Notes: generated from the letters alone by a model not told the origin. A stretch of DNA of 64,000 bases from Alkalibacterium sp034520745 (GCA_034520745.1 JAXHNF010000003.1:186001-250000), one strand, 5' to 3'; shown: positions 11,966 to 21,409, numbered from the stretch's first letter. Numbers and translations: made by a program.

Positions 11966-13316
11966 TTATAATCTGTTATTCAATTCTTCTGCCAGGTCTT
12001 CGAATCCCGGTTTACCTAATAAAGCAAACATATTTTTCTTATACGCTTCTACCCCAGGCTGATCAAACGGATTAACGCTATTCATATAACCTGAAACAGC
12101 TACAGCCATTTCAAAGAAATAGAAGAGATAGCCGAGTGTATAAGCCGAAGTGTCAGGAATCGTCAGGACAAAGTTTGGCACTTCCCCGTCTGTATGGGCA
12201 AGCACAGTCCCTTCGAATGCTTTGGTATTGACAAAATCGATTTCTTTCCCTTCAAGATATCCAAGACCATCTAAATCTTCTTTTTCTTTAGGGATCGTTA
12301 AGGATTTCTTAGGCTTATCGACTTTGATCACTGTTTCAAACAAGTTTCTTCTTCCATCCTGGATATATTGACCCAGAGAATGCAGATCTGTTGAAAAGTT
12401 TGCACTTGACGGATAAATGCCTTTCTGATCTTTGCCCTCAGACTCGCCGAACAATTGTTTCCACCACTCAGAAAGATACTGTAGGTTTGGCTCATAGTTT
12501 ATCAGCAACTCTGTCACTTTACCTTTTCTGTAAAGGATATTTCTTAATGCAGCATACTGGTAAGCACTGTTTTCAGTGATAGCATCAGATGAAAGATCTT
12601 GACGAGCCTGATTTGCGCCTTCCATCAGCTTATCGATATCACCGTCGCCTACAGCGATAGGCAAGAGACCAACTGCTGTCAGCACAGAGAAACGTCCGCC
12701 GACGTCATCCGGAATAACAAACGATTCATAGCCTTCAGCGTCTGCTAAAGATTTGAGCGCACCTTTTTCTTTGTCTGTTGTCGCAAAAATACGGCCTCGG
12801 GCTTCTTCCTCACCATATTTTTCGATCAGCAGGTTCTTGAATACTCTGAAAGCTAGTGCCGGTTCAGTCGTCGTACCTGATTTGGAAATGATGTTTACTG
12901 AGAAATCTTTATCTCCGATAACTTCGATCAGATCTGACAGGTACGTAGAGCTGATGTTGTTCCCTGCGAAGAATATCTGTGGGGTACCGCGTTTTTCTGA
13001 ATTCAGTTCATTGTAGAAAGTGTGGTTCAAGAAGTCCAGAGCTGCTTTGGCTCCAAGATACGATCCTCCGATACCAATCACTACAAGTACTTCTGAATCA
13101 GATTTTATTTTTTCAGCAGCTTTTTTTATACGCCCGAATTCTTCTTTGTCGTAATCCTGAGGTAAATCTACCCAACCTAGAAATTCACTTCCCGGTCCGG
13201 TTTTTTCACGAAGCAGGGTGTCAGCTGTCGCTGACTTGCGGCTGCATGTATTCCAGTTCTTCTTTTCGGATAAACTGACCCATTACTTTTGAGTCATCAA
13301 ATTTGATATATGACAT
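11966..13316 (-). pseudogene. pgi: glucose-6-phosphate isomerase, one frameshift
   Basis: Pgi interconverts glucose-6-phosphate and fructose-6-phosphate in glycolysis. The start at 13316 (MSYIKFDDSKVMG) follows a GGAGGAG site. A single one-base shift near 13225 separates the N-terminus from the remaining frame (ADTLLREKTGPGSEFLGW onward). Signatures of the family are intact: VIGIGGSYLGAKAA, the sugar-binding SKSGTTTEP loop, and VDKPKKSLTIP. The C-terminus NPFDQPGVEAYKKNMF is typical of the Gram-positive short Pgi of about 450 residues. With all motifs present, the shift is probably a sequence error. Confidence 0.92.
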
Positions 13317-13341
13317 AAATTTACTCCTCCATTATTTAAAA

Positions 13342-13735
13342 TTATATAAGCAGAAATTGCGGCACACCAGATATTTTCCACTGTTCAAGTGTTGAGACAA
13401 TGTTATCTGAGTGGACCCAGGACAACTCACTATCTTCAATCAGTAAATCATAGGGTGAGGACAGGGTCTCGTCTTCATACATAAAAACGAACAAGGGAAT
13501 CCGGTCATCATTCACGATGGCATTCGTCAATTCGGTCAGTTCCAGTTTTTCAATCTCTATATCGACGATTTCTTTCAAGCGGTTGATCACACAAGCCAGA
13601 CCAGTTTTTCTAGGCTCAACAAGTGTAGCCGGGAACGAGAAACCATCTTCTTTTCTTTTTCACTAAAAAGACATACCTGCCGTCTGTATCTTTTACTAAG
13701 ATCGTACTGGCTACATAGTGGTTTTCCTTAATCAA
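13342..13735 (-). pseudogene. hypothetical protein, possibly Nudix-like, one frameshift
   Basis: Joining two frames gives about 130 residues, starting at TTG 13735 (IKENHYVASTILVKDTDG) behind AAGGGTG. The N-terminal half resembles the first strands of a Nudix fold (ILVKDTDGRYVFLVKKK), but no GX5EX7REUXEE box is visible, so enzymatic function is not claimed. The break lies near 13650. The C-terminal frame from 13590 (INRLKEIVDIEIEKLEL to VPQFLLI) is uninterrupted. It lies between pgi and cvfD in the same direction. Confidence 0.55.
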
Positions 13736-13775
13736 TATACTTTACACCCTTCTATTGCTGTATTTTAAGGCTGAC

Positions 13776-14153
13776 TTATTTCCTGCTGCTTTCAATTTCT
13801 TTTAGCGCCTGTTCTTTCCACTCCGGTATTTTTTTGTCGATCGACTGGAAACCGATTCCTGTTTTTCTGCCATACCTTGAAATGTTCTTTCGGTTTGAAA
13901 AAGGATGATACTTTGGTATTTGCAGACTCCTAAGTGACAGGCTGATTTTATTTGAATATTCATCTATATCCATTATCATAACATCAATTTCGTCACCTTT
14001 GGACACGATTTCTGAAATATCTTTAATGTAGCCATGCTTTAATTCAGAAATATGAACGAGTCCCTGTGTCTCCTCATCAATAGAAACAAACGCTCCATAG
14101 GGCTGGATCCCCGTGACGGTTCCTCTTACTTTCTGTCCAATTTTGTAGACCAT
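13776..14153 (-). CDS. cvfD: S1-domain RNA-binding regulator, CvfD/YugI type
   Basis: A 125-residue protein with one S1 domain in its first 75 residues (IGQKVRGTVTGIQPYGAFVS, GLVHISEL, KISLSLRSL) and a basic C-terminal tail ending in ESSRK. This is the layout of CvfD/YugI (general stress protein 13), an RNA-binding post-transcriptional regulator in streptococci and bacilli. The length matches the family. The start ATG at 14153 lies behind AGAGGTG. It is divergent from the aminotransferase gene. Confidence 0.85.
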   Translation of the reverse strand: MVYKIGQKVRGTVTGIQPYGAFVSIDEETQGLVHISELKHGYIKDISEIVSKGDEIDVMIMDIDEYSNKISLSLRSLQIPKYHPFSNRKNISRYGRKTGIGFQSIDKKIPEWKEQALKEIESSRK

Positions 14154-14260
14154 GCATTCACCTCTTTACTTCCGTGGAACGTGTGAAATAATCATTAAAT
14201 AGTATAGCATGAATAACTGTTCTATGGAAATACACTTTCTGCAATTTCCCTTGATATAAA

Positions 14261-14289
14261 TGCCCGGATGAATGATACTGGAAGCATGA
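14261..14289 (+). promoter_or_regulatory. putative sigma-A promoter of the PatB-like gene
   Basis: TTGATA, a 17-base spacer and GATACT, ending 22 bases before the start codon at 14312. Confidence 0.5.
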
Positions 14290-14311
14290 ATAAAGATTGA
14301 GGAGTGATCAA

Positions 14312-15490
14312 ATGGATTTTGAAAAACACGTCGATCGAAAACAGACTGCGAGTGTCAAATGGGACAGAGCGGAAAAAATATTCGGAAGCAGCGATGTCCT
14401 CCCCATGTGGGTCGCCGACATGGATTTCGAGAATGCGGAACCGATCAAGAAGTCTTTGAGGAACCTGATCGATAACGAAATACTCGGGTATACTTTTCCG
14501 CCCGATTCGCTGTTTGAGGCTATAAGCAGCTGGCAGGAGAGTAAGCATGCTATGAAGACGGAAAAGGAAAACATCCTTTTGTCGCCAGGCGTATTGTCAT
14601 CGATCGCTGTCACCGTGCAGGCTTTCTCAGCTCCGGGAGACAGTGTACTGATACACGATCCTGTCTATCCGCCTTTCTTTTCCATGGTGAATAAAAATGA
14701 CCGCAATGTTTACCGTACCCCTCTGAAACTTGAAAAGGGTCAGTACAGAATGGATTTTGTGGATATTGAGGATCATTTCAAAAAAAATGATGACATCAAG
14801 TTATTTATTCTAAGTAATCCGCATAATCCGGGCGGGCGGGTCTGGTCAAAAGAAGAACTCGTGCAACTGGTCGAATTGTGTAGAACATACAGCGTCATAC
14901 TGATCAGCGATGAAATCCACAGTGATCTCGTATACAGTGACTTTTCATGTCTGTCTCCAGTCACGCTTGATGAATCCTACAAAGACTGGGTCATCACACT
15001 CCACTCCGCCACAAAAACATTCAACATAGCCGGCGTCAAGGCATCATTTATCCTCGTTTTCAACGACAGTTTGAAGAATAAGTTAGTCAAGGTACAGGAA
15101 GAAACCGAACTGGATATCGTCAATACTTTCGGTATGAGGGCAACAGAAGCGGCCCTGGCTGAATCGGAAAGCTGGCATAAAGAGCTGCTTTCTAAGCTGG
15201 AAGCCAACAGATCGCTGGTTACTGATTTCTTTGATAAAGAGTTGCCTGACGTTTCCTATATGGTCCCTGAAGCAACCTATCTATTCTGGTTTGATGCTTC
15301 ATCTTTGAATATCAAAGACGAGAAGTTGAGAGAAACCTTTGCCGACATAGGTAAAATCGGATTGAATGACGGGGTAAGTTACGGGCCTAACGGAAAATCG
15401 TATATGCGCTTGAATTTTGCGGCTCCAGCATCTCTGGTGGAAGACGGCTTAAAGAGAATCAAAAAAGTCTTTGATCATTTCAACAAGTAA
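14312..15490 (+). CDS. patB: MalY/PatB-family cystathionine beta-lyase (PLP-dependent)
   Basis: A fold-type I PLP enzyme of about 392 residues, of the MalY/PatB group, which cleaves C-S bonds in cystathionine or cysteine. The start at 14312 (MDFEKHVDRKQT) is set by GAGGAG eight bases upstream. Typical features are PMWVADMDFENAEPI near the N-terminus, NPHNPGGRVW, ISDEIHSDLVY, and the PLP lysine in SATKTFNIAGVK. The C-terminus GPNGKSYMRLNFAAP is characteristic. The gene is monocistronic, with a shared terminator against the converging ROK kinase gene. The exact substrate is not determined by the sequence. Confidence 0.88.
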   Translation: MDFEKHVDRKQTASVKWDRAEKIFGSSDVLPMWVADMDFENAEPIKKSLRNLIDNEILGYTFPPDSLFEAISSWQESKHAMKTEKENILLSPGVLSSIAVTVQAFSAPGDSVLIHDPVYPPFFSMVNKNDRNVYRTPLKLEKGQYRMDFVDIEDHFKKNDDIKLFILSNPHNPGGRVWSKEELVQLVELCRTYSVILISDEIHSDLVYSDFSCLSPVTLDESYKDWVITLHSATKTFNIAGVKASFILVFNDSLKNKLVKVQEETELDIVNTFGMRATEAALAESESWHKELLSKLEANRSLVTDFFDKELPDVSYMVPEATYLFWFDASSLNIKDEKLRETFADIGKIGLNDGVSYGPNGKSYMRLNFAAPASLVEDGLKRIKKVFDHFNK

Positions 15491-15506
15491 CCGTCCAGTG
15501 TCATAT

Positions 15507-15547
15507 AAAAAAAGCGTTTCTCAGGCTCCTGAGAAACGCTTTTTTTA
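15507..15547. terminator. bidirectional terminator
   Basis: The perfect hairpin AAAGCGTTTCTCAGG / CCTGAGAAACGCTTT is flanked by A and T runs, between the converging PatB-like and fructokinase genes. The kinase stop codon overlaps it. Confidence 0.9.
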
Positions 15548-16399
15548 TAATTCTTTTTGAGCCAGGAGCAGGCATCCTGTGATCCCCGCATTATCTTCCA
15601 GCTTCGGCGGTACGATATAGTCTTCCATATCAGGCATTGCTACATAGTTATTGACAAGTTCTGACAGCTGTTCTCTGACAAGCGGAAAAAGCTGGGTCTG
15701 CTTCATTACGCCGCCGCCCAGAATTATTTTTTCAGGACTCAATGTCAGTGTATAACTCATCAAAGCCTGTGCCAGATAATAAGCTTCTATTTCCCAGACT
15801 TTTTCATTATCTGTTAAATATTGAGCTTTTTTATTGTACCTTTTTTCGATAGCTGGTCCTGCAGCCAGTCCTTCCAGGCAGTTGCCGTGAAACGGACAGG
15901 TGCCTTCAAAAGTATCATCCGGGTGCAGCCTTACTAAGAGATGTCCCATTTCAGGATGACCATAGCCCTCTATAGGCTCTCCGTTGATTACTGCTCCTCC
16001 ACCGATCCCTGTTCCTACAGTCAGATACAGGCAGGAGTCCTTTCCAACGGCCGCACCTTTCTTGAGTTCTCCATAAGCGGCGGCATTGACATCGGTCGTC
16101 CATCCCATCGGCACATCGTATCTCTTTTTAAGCTTACCTAAAAAGTCTACGTTCTGCCATGCAAGTTTAGGTGTAGACGTCACATACCCGTATGTCGGAG
16201 ACTTTTTATTCACATCGATCGGACCGAACAACCCAACGCCAATCGCATCCAGTGTATAGTTATCAAAAAATTCGAACACCTTCTCAAATGTCTCTTCCGG
16301 TGTTGTTGTCGGGATCGACAATCTTTCAATGTGCTCCAGATTGTTGTCACTGACCGCCAGTACGAACTTTGTTCCTCCCGCTTCAATTGCTCCTAACAT
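15545..16399 (-). CDS. scrK: ROK-family fructokinase
   Basis: A 284-residue ROK kinase that phosphorylates fructose to fructose-6-phosphate. The phosphate-binding loop IEAGGTKF lies at residues 4-11, the second ATP motif is VGTGIGGGAVINGEP, and the ROK zinc-binding segment is HPEMGHLLVRLHPDD followed by CPFHGNCLEG. The Gram-positive fructokinase branch typically has this short length and CPFHGxCLEG spacing. The start ATG 16399 follows AAGAAGGGG. The next gene in this direction is ppiB, with a 31-base gap between its stop and this start, so co-transcription is likely. Confidence 0.88.
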   Translation of the reverse strand: MLGAIEAGGTKFVLAVSDNNLEHIERLSIPTTTPEETFEKVFEFFDNYTLDAIGVGLFGPIDVNKKSPTYGYVTSTPKLAWQNVDFLGKLKKRYDVPMGWTTDVNAAAYGELKKGAAVGKDSCLYLTVGTGIGGGAVINGEPIEGYGHPEMGHLLVRLHPDDTFEGTCPFHGNCLEGLAAGPAIEKRYNKKAQYLTDNEKVWEIEAYYLAQALMSYTLTLSPEKIILGGGVMKQTQLFPLVREQLSELVNNYVAMPDMEDYIVPPKLEDNAGITGCLLLAQKEL

Positions 16400-16430
16400 T
16401 ATACCCCTTCTTTCCTACGGCTGGCTATCA

Positions 16431-17027
16431 TCAGTCGTTTTCTATTATTGATACTGTTTCTATGATGACATCCTTATTAGGTTTGTCCATTGCGTTCTTG
16501 TCAACATTCTGAATCGTATCAGCAACATCATAGCCTTCGACAAGGTGACCGAAAACCGTGTGTTTCTGATCCAGCCAAGGAGTGCCACCTTTTTTCTTAT
16601 ATGCCTCAATGATTTCTTCGGGAAAACCGGCATCTTTTAGTTGAGACACCATCTGCTGAGGAAGATCAGACATGGTCACGATGAAGAACTGACTGGTATT
16701 CGTATTCGGTCCGGCATTCGCCATTGACAGTGCCCCGTTAAGATTGAACAGGTCCTGACTGAACTCATCTTCGAATGACCCGCCAAACAGGCTGTCTCCG
16801 CCCATACCGCTTCCAGTAGGGTCGCCGCCTTGAATCATAAAGTTAGGGATGACTCGGTGAAAAATAACACCGTCGTAATATCCTTTCTTTGCCAGGCCGA
16901 CAAAGTTCTCTACTGTTTTAGGCGCACGCTCCGGAAACAATCGGACTGTCATATCACCTTTGTTTGTTTTAATGACTGCTCTCAGTCCTGTATCTTTTTC
17001 TAAATCAAGCTGTGGAAATTCACTCAT
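16431..17027 (-). CDS. ppiB: cyclophilin-type peptidyl-prolyl isomerase
   Basis: A cytoplasmic cyclophilin of 198 residues that speeds up cis-trans isomerisation of prolyl bonds. The catalytic core is readable as FHRVIPNFMIQGGDPTGSG, LSMANAGPNTNTSQFFI and HTVFGHLVEGYDVADTI. It lacks a signal peptide. An insertion of about 35 residues (SDLPQQMVSQLKDAGFPEEI) before the last conserved block occurs in several Lactobacillales cyclophilins. The start ATG 17027 lies behind TAGGAGGAAAA. It precedes the fructokinase gene. Confidence 0.92.
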   Translation of the reverse strand: MSEFPQLDLEKDTGLRAVIKTNKGDMTVRLFPERAPKTVENFVGLAKKGYYDGVIFHRVIPNFMIQGGDPTGSGMGGDSLFGGSFEDEFSQDLFNLNGALSMANAGPNTNTSQFFIVTMSDLPQQMVSQLKDAGFPEEIIEAYKKKGGTPWLDQKHTVFGHLVEGYDVADTIQNVDKNAMDKPNKDVIIETVSIIEND

Positions 17028-17185
17028 TTATTTTTTCCTCCTAATAATTAAATCTAACCTCAGTTTACAGCAGTTCGGGCTTATTTCCAATTAGTTTTCT
17101 CTATATAGAACTTTTTTATAATTATTTCCTTTTGTTCATGTTATTATTAATAAGTGAACACATTTCAAAAAAAGGACGTTGTTAA

Positions 17186-17668
17186 ATGACTCTATTCGAT
17201 AATTTCCCATTAGTGGCCGCCTTGGCTGCTATCATCCTTTCCCAGCTGATCAAAATTCCTGTCGCCTATTTTTTGAGTCGCCCTTCTACAGTGGCGTTAG
17301 CTATGTCTACTGGTGGCATGCCCAGTTCTCATTCTGCCGGCGTGACTGCTTTAGTGACAGGCTTGTTGATCGAGTACGGAATCGCGTCTCCCTATGTCGC
17401 TATCGCCTTCACTTTCGGAGTCATTGTGATGTTCGATTCTATGGGTGTGAGACGCCAGAGTGGTGAACACGGAATAATCATCAACGAGCTGATTAGAGAT
17501 TTTGAAGATCTGCAGAAATCATTTTCCAAGTATCATCATGAAGAGGTCCTGAAAGAAGATGACGAAGAACTGAGATCAAGAGGCTTTCTTGGACATAAAC
17601 CTATTGAAGTCTTCTTCGGTATCATATCAGGCATTGTGATTGCTTTACTTGTCAGCTTATTTTATTAA
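17186..17668 (+). CDS. yuiD: divergent PAP2-family membrane protein YuiD
   Basis: A 160-residue membrane protein with about four to five hydrophobic segments, of the 'divergent PAP2' family (YuiD). The conserved PAP2-like active-site segments appear as MSTGGMPSSHSAGVTAL and DSMGVRRQSGEHG. Members are thought to be lipid phosphatases or related, without proven substrate. The start ATG 17186 follows AAAGGACG. It is followed 36 bases later by the ferredoxin-NADP reductase gene, and then by pgpA, another phospholipid phosphatase, so a three-gene operon is likely. Confidence 0.85.
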   Translation: MTLFDNFPLVAALAAIILSQLIKIPVAYFLSRPSTVALAMSTGGMPSSHSAGVTALVTGLLIEYGIASPYVAIAFTFGVIVMFDSMGVRRQSGEHGIIINELIRDFEDLQKSFSKYHHEEVLKEDDEELRSRGFLGHKPIEVFFGIISGIVIALLVSLFY

Positions 17669-17704
17669 AAAAACTGTCTGCAGATAATTTACGGAGGGTT
17701 ACGC

Positions 17705-18757
17705 TTGACTGATTCAGAAGAAATATACGATATAACAATTATTGGCGGCGGACCTGTCGGTATGTTTGCTGCTTTTTATGCAGGCATGCGGAATGCCAAG
17801 ACAAAGGTGATCGAATCACTGCCTGTTCTGGGTGGCCAGGTATCGCTTCTATATCCTGAGAAAACACTGTATGACGTCGGCGGATATGCCGGCGTCACAG
17901 GCAAGGAACTCGTCCACCAGCTGACAGCACAGATGCAGCATTTTGATCAGACGATCTGTCTTGAAGAAGAGGTCCTGGAAATCAATAAAGTAGAGGAACA
18001 GCTTTTCCTGCTTCAAACATCTAAAGGGACTCATTTTTCCAGAACAGTTATCATTGCCACTGGCCAGGGATCGTTCCAGCCGAGAAAACTGACACTCGAT
18101 GCTGCCGAGATCTACGAAAAGAACAATTTGCATTATATAGTGAAGCATGTCGATCAGTACAGAGACAAAACGGTCGTTATCTGCGGCGGCGGGGATACGG
18201 CTGTCGACTGGGCACTTACTCTAGAAGGAATAGCAAAAAAAGTATACCTTGTACACCGTCGAGAACGCTTCAGAGCTCATGAAGGTTCTGTGGAGATGCT
18301 CAAGTCTTCAAGCGTCGAAATGATCACTCCATACGTCCCCTATCAGCTGAAAGGATCAGACACTGAACTTCACTCCGTCATTTTCAAGGAAACACGGGGT
18401 GAAGGGCTCATTAAAATCGATATGGATTATTTCATTGTGAACTACGGCTTTGTTTCATCCTTAGGCCCAGTAAAACAGTGGAATCTGGATATAGACCGGT
18501 CCGATATCATCGTCAACAGCAAGATGGAAACCTCGATCAGCGGGATTTATGCGGCAGGTGACAGCATCACCTTTGACGGAAAAATCAAATTGATCGCTAC
18601 CGGATTCGGCGAAGCGCCTATAGCTGTCAATCACGCTATTCATTCCATCCACCCAAATGAACATGCACAACCGATTCAAGAGTACGGAAACTGTCTTTCG
18701 AAGATTAATAAGGAGGAAAACACATGGTACAATCAGGTTCTAAATTACACGAAGTAG
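17705..18757 (+). CDS. ferredoxin/flavodoxin--NADP+ reductase, YumC type
   Basis: A 350-residue thioredoxin-reductase-like FAD protein that transfers electrons between NADPH and ferredoxin or flavodoxin. The FAD-binding motif GGGPVGMFAAFYAG is at residues 14-27, the NADP-binding motif GGGDTAVDWAL near 160, and the FAD-closing motif ISGIYAAGDS near 280. The redox-active CxxC of thioredoxin reductases is absent, as expected for this class. The start is TTG at 17705 behind GGAGGG. Its 3' end overlaps pgpA by 34 bases. The C-terminus is somewhat longer than in Bacillus YumC. Confidence 0.88.
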   Translation: MTDSEEIYDITIIGGGPVGMFAAFYAGMRNAKTKVIESLPVLGGQVSLLYPEKTLYDVGGYAGVTGKELVHQLTAQMQHFDQTICLEEEVLEINKVEEQLFLLQTSKGTHFSRTVIIATGQGSFQPRKLTLDAAEIYEKNNLHYIVKHVDQYRDKTVVICGGGDTAVDWALTLEGIAKKVYLVHRRERFRAHEGSVEMLKSSSVEMITPYVPYQLKGSDTELHSVIFKETRGEGLIKIDMDYFIVNYGFVSSLGPVKQWNLDIDRSDIIVNSKMETSISGIYAAGDSITFDGKIKLIATGFGEAPIAVNHAIHSIHPNEHAQPIQEYGNCLSKINKEENTWYNQVLNYTK

Positions 18758-19233
18758 CATTGCAGAAATTAAATGATCGGGGCGTTAAGCTCGAGGAAAT
18801 TGCCGAACTGGTCTATGATCTGCAGTCACCTTATCTAAGTGATCTCACAACAGAATTGTGTCTGGAAAACGTCAAAGCTGTCGTCAGAAAACGCGAAGTT
18901 CAAAACGCTATCCTTACCGGCATTGAACTGGATGTCTTGACTGAACAGAAAAAACTGTCCAGCCCTCTGCAGGAAATCATCGAAGAAGATGAAGGCCTAT
19001 ACGGCATCGATGAAATTCTTGCTCTTTCCATTGTGAACGTCTATGGTTCGATCGGGTTTACTAATTACGGCTTCCTGGACAAAACAAAACCGAAACTGAT
19101 CAGCCGTCTGGATGATCATACCGACAAGACCCACACCCATACGTTCCTGGATGATATCGTCGGAGCCATCGCGGCAGCGGCTGCAAGTCGACTGGCCCAT
19201 GACAACCCTGAAATATCAAAAATCATGAAATAA
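18724..19233 (+). CDS. pgpA: phosphatidylglycerophosphatase A / YutG family
   Basis: A 169-residue soluble PgpA-like protein (YutG). The family dephosphorylates phosphatidylglycerol phosphate. The core is seen as GYGIDEILALSIVNVYGSIG-type sequence (DEILALSIVNVYGSIGFTNYG) and HTHTFLDDIVGAIAAA. The start ATG 18724 lies behind AAGGAGG, inside the end of the reductase gene, so it is translationally coupled. A terminator follows directly. Confidence 0.85.
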   Translation: MVQSGSKLHEVALQKLNDRGVKLEEIAELVYDLQSPYLSDLTTELCLENVKAVVRKREVQNAILTGIELDVLTEQKKLSSPLQEIIEEDEGLYGIDEILALSIVNVYGSIGFTNYGFLDKTKPKLISRLDDHTDKTHTHTFLDDIVGAIAAAAASRLAHDNPEISKIMK

Positions 19234-19241
19234 AAAGCTTG

Positions 19242-19283
19242 AAAAAGAGGCTAACGGAAAAAAACCGCTGGCCTCTTTTTTAT
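19242..19283. terminator. terminator after pgpA
   Basis: The hairpin AAAGAGGC-AGCGG / CCGCT-GCCTCTTT is followed by TTTATT on the plus strand. The gene on the opposite side may share it. Confidence 0.8.
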
Positions 19284-19313
19284 TTTAAACAACTGATTAT
19301 AGCATCGAGCTTT

Positions 19314-19940
19314 TTACTTGAATCCATGCCTTTTACTGTACTGGTAGCCAATTATAAAAACCACTTCGACCAGTATAAAGAACAGCAGGAAGGCATACAT
19401 GAAAAATTCCTGGGGCAAAGCCAGTATGATTGGATCAGTAGCCGGGTTGAACAGCCAGTCATCGTTATTGAAAAACAGTTCGTGAAACAAGACAAACATC
19501 CGGTCAAAACTGACAGCCAGAAATGTAAGAAGCACTGGCGGGGCTAAGGCCGCGATGAAAAATGGCTGTTGAAGGGTCCAGATCCGTCTGTTTTTCTTCA
19601 AACTTCTTATATAGAGTAAACTTCCTATAAAAGAAATCACCAGAATAGAATAATTGAGGTAAAACAGCAGTTTCACTTCCCAGAAATGAAACAACCCGCT
19701 TTCAGAGCTCGTAAAATCTGGAAGATTCAGTTCACTTATCCAGGGAAAGTGCAAGTACCTCAATAAAACGTGATAGTTATCTGTTAATGTACCAAAAGAC
19801 ATATTCAACTGTTCCGGCAAGTCATTTAACCAGGCAGTGAAATAGTATAGAGGTGTGAACAGGATCACGAAAGCCACACTCGCTGTAATGATAAATAAAA
19901 ACAGACTGCTTAGTCCTGTCAGCTTTTTAAGCACGCGCAC
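19314..19940 (-). CDS. TIGR01906-family integral membrane protein
   Basis: About 208 residues with five predicted membrane segments (LFLFIITASVAFVILFTPL, LLFYLNYSILVISFIGSLL, FFIAALAPPVLLTFLAVSF, FFMYAFLLFFILVEVVFII). This matches the uncharacterised TIGR01906 family, which in Lactobacillales is regularly encoded next to YutF and YutD, as here. GTG at 19940 is the preferred start because GTGGGGG lies seven bases upstream; the frame opens at an ATG at 19958. It overlaps the end of yutF by 14 bases. Function unknown. Confidence 0.8.
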   Translation of the reverse strand: MRVLKKLTGLSSLFLFIITASVAFVILFTPLYYFTAWLNDLPEQLNMSFGTLTDNYHVLLRYLHFPWISELNLPDFTSSESGLFHFWEVKLLFYLNYSILVISFIGSLLYIRSLKKNRRIWTLQQPFFIAALAPPVLLTFLAVSFDRMFVLFHELFFNNDDWLFNPATDPIILALPQEFFMYAFLLFFILVEVVFIIGYQYSKRHGFK

Positions 19941-20712
19941 TCTGATTCCCCCACTCATCCAGTGTTTCTATAATGTAAGTCGGCTGTTTCTCTATGTTTA
20001 TCAGATCGCTCCGTTTAGTGAAACCGGTCAGTACAAGCAGTGTATCCACACCACTGTTGATGCCAGCAAGAATATCTGTCTCGTAGTTATCTCCGACCAT
20101 CAGAACAGTGTTTTTTGCCAGACCTATCTTTTCCAATGCAGATCTCATCATGATCGTTTCGGGTTTTCCGATAAATACAGGTTTCGTCTGGGTTGCTCTT
20201 TCGATCAGTGCAATGACCGATCCAGCTCCTGGCAGCATACCGCGTTCGGAAGGAATATTGGTATCCTTGTTCGTCGCTATGAATGTCGCACCCTTTTGAA
20301 TAGCCAGACTTGCAATTTCGCATTTTTTATCAGTAAGTTCCCGGTCGAGTCCGACAATGACATGATCGATGTCAGTATCCGTAATCACACACCCGACATC
20401 TTCCAGTGCTTTCTTCAAGCCATGCTCTCCCACCACATAGACACGTCTGCCGTCTAGTTTTTTCACATGATCAGCTGTAGCAAGCGCACTGGTGTAAACA
20501 TCTTTTGCATTTGCCGGTATTTCAAATTTCAACCGCAGCTTTTCAGCCACTTGTTCCGGCGTGCTGGTGGAGTTGTTCGTTAAAAACAGATAAGGAACCT
20601 GATTATTTTTCAGATTTTCAACAAAAGCCGGCGCTTCTTTTATAGGTTCTGTCCCTTTGTACATGGTTCCGTCAAGATCGATAAAGTAACCCTTATAATT
20701 TACAGACTGCAT
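19927..20712 (-). CDS. yutF: HAD-superfamily phosphatase, YutF/NagD type (TIGR01457)
   Basis: A 261-residue HAD phosphatase of class IIA. Motif I is DLDGTMYKG (catalytic Asp near residue 12), motif II LTNNSTSTPE, motif III KPETIMM, and motif IV GDNYETDILAGINSGVDT. These enzymes dephosphorylate small metabolites; the physiological substrate is not certain. It is in a conserved block yutD-yutF-TIGR01906 with 10-base spacing after yutD, hence one operon on the minus strand. Confidence 0.9.
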   Translation of the reverse strand: MQSVNYKGYFIDLDGTMYKGTEPIKEAPAFVENLKNNQVPYLFLTNNSTSTPEQVAEKLRLKFEIPANAKDVYTSALATADHVKKLDGRRVYVVGEHGLKKALEDVGCVITDTDIDHVIVGLDRELTDKKCEIASLAIQKGATFIATNKDTNIPSERGMLPGAGSVIALIERATQTKPVFIGKPETIMMRSALEKIGLAKNTVLMVGDNYETDILAGINSGVDTLLVLTGFTKRSDLINIEKQPTYIIETLDEWGNQSARA

Positions 20713-20722
20713 TTTATGACAC

Positions 20723-21409
20723 CTAATCCTTCTTTTTTCTTATTTGAAAACGGGTCTTGCCTTTCGTGTTTTTAACTTCTTTGATCTCTTCTTTCTTCTG
20801 TCCGCCTTCTGGAACCTTGTTACGGTTCTTTTTGGTGAACGGTCGTTTCTCTTTCGTCTCACGTTTAGCAGAATCCTTATCACCGGATGACTGCACGGGT
20901 TTCTTTTTTCTGTAAGGTTTTTTTGAGCGACTTTGTCTGGCAGATTTGCCTGATTTATTTGATTTATCCGGTGGGGTTTTAAATTGAGATTTATTATCCG
21001 AATCATAATGGCGGCTGACCTTTTTCCTGTTTGGATCTATATTCTCCAGCACAAAATAGGCACACCCAAAACTGCAGTACTCCAGAAGATAATCCTCTAA
21101 ATACGAAATACGCATGTCGATCGGTATCTTCTTCACTTCGTCGCGGTAAAATCCTCTAAGTCTGAGTTTCCCGTAAGACATGTCTCCGACAATGTAATCA
21201 TATTTCTGAAGAAAATCGCTGTATCGTTCCTCCAGAAGCTCCAGATCCAGACCTTCTCTATAGTCTTTCACGATTTTGTATTTTTCATTGCTGATCAGAA
21301 GGTGTTCTGAATCCAGTTTTTTCACAGTTTTATCATCCGGATTTATGACTTTATCCAGAGCATCCGTGGAAATTTCCGTCTGTTTGTCTTTCTCATCTTT
21401 ATTACTCAC
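20723..21409 (-). CDS. yutD: YutD-family protein with basic C-terminal tail
   Basis: The YutD domain is seen between residues about 40 and 125 (YKIVKDYREGLDLELLEERY, FLQKYDYIVGDMSYGKLRLRGF, YLEDYLLEYCSFGCAYFVL). The start is GTG at 21409, chosen for its AAAGGAC site; the frame opens further upstream. The last 80 residues are low complexity and rich in Lys, Arg, Ser and Pro (for example SRSKKPYRKKKPVQ), a tail seen in YutD of several Lactobacillales and likely to bind nucleic acid. Molecular function is unknown. Confidence 0.82.
   Translation of the reverse strand: MSNKDEKDKQTEISTDALDKVINPDDKTVKKLDSEHLLISNEKYKIVKDYREGLDLELLEERYSDFLQKYDYIVGDMSYGKLRLRGFYRDEVKKIPIDMRISYLEDYLLEYCSFGCAYFVLENIDPNRKKVSRHYDSDNKSQFKTPPDKSNKSGKSARQSRSKKPYRKKKPVQSSGDKDSAKRETKEKRPFTKKNRNKVPEGGQKKEEIKEVKNTKGKTRFQIRKKKD

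Noticed and set aside
19427..20457. Plus-strand open frame of 200 codons opposite yutF (19855-20457)
   Set aside because: It is antisense to a well-conserved HAD phosphatase, with no start site and no family resemblance.
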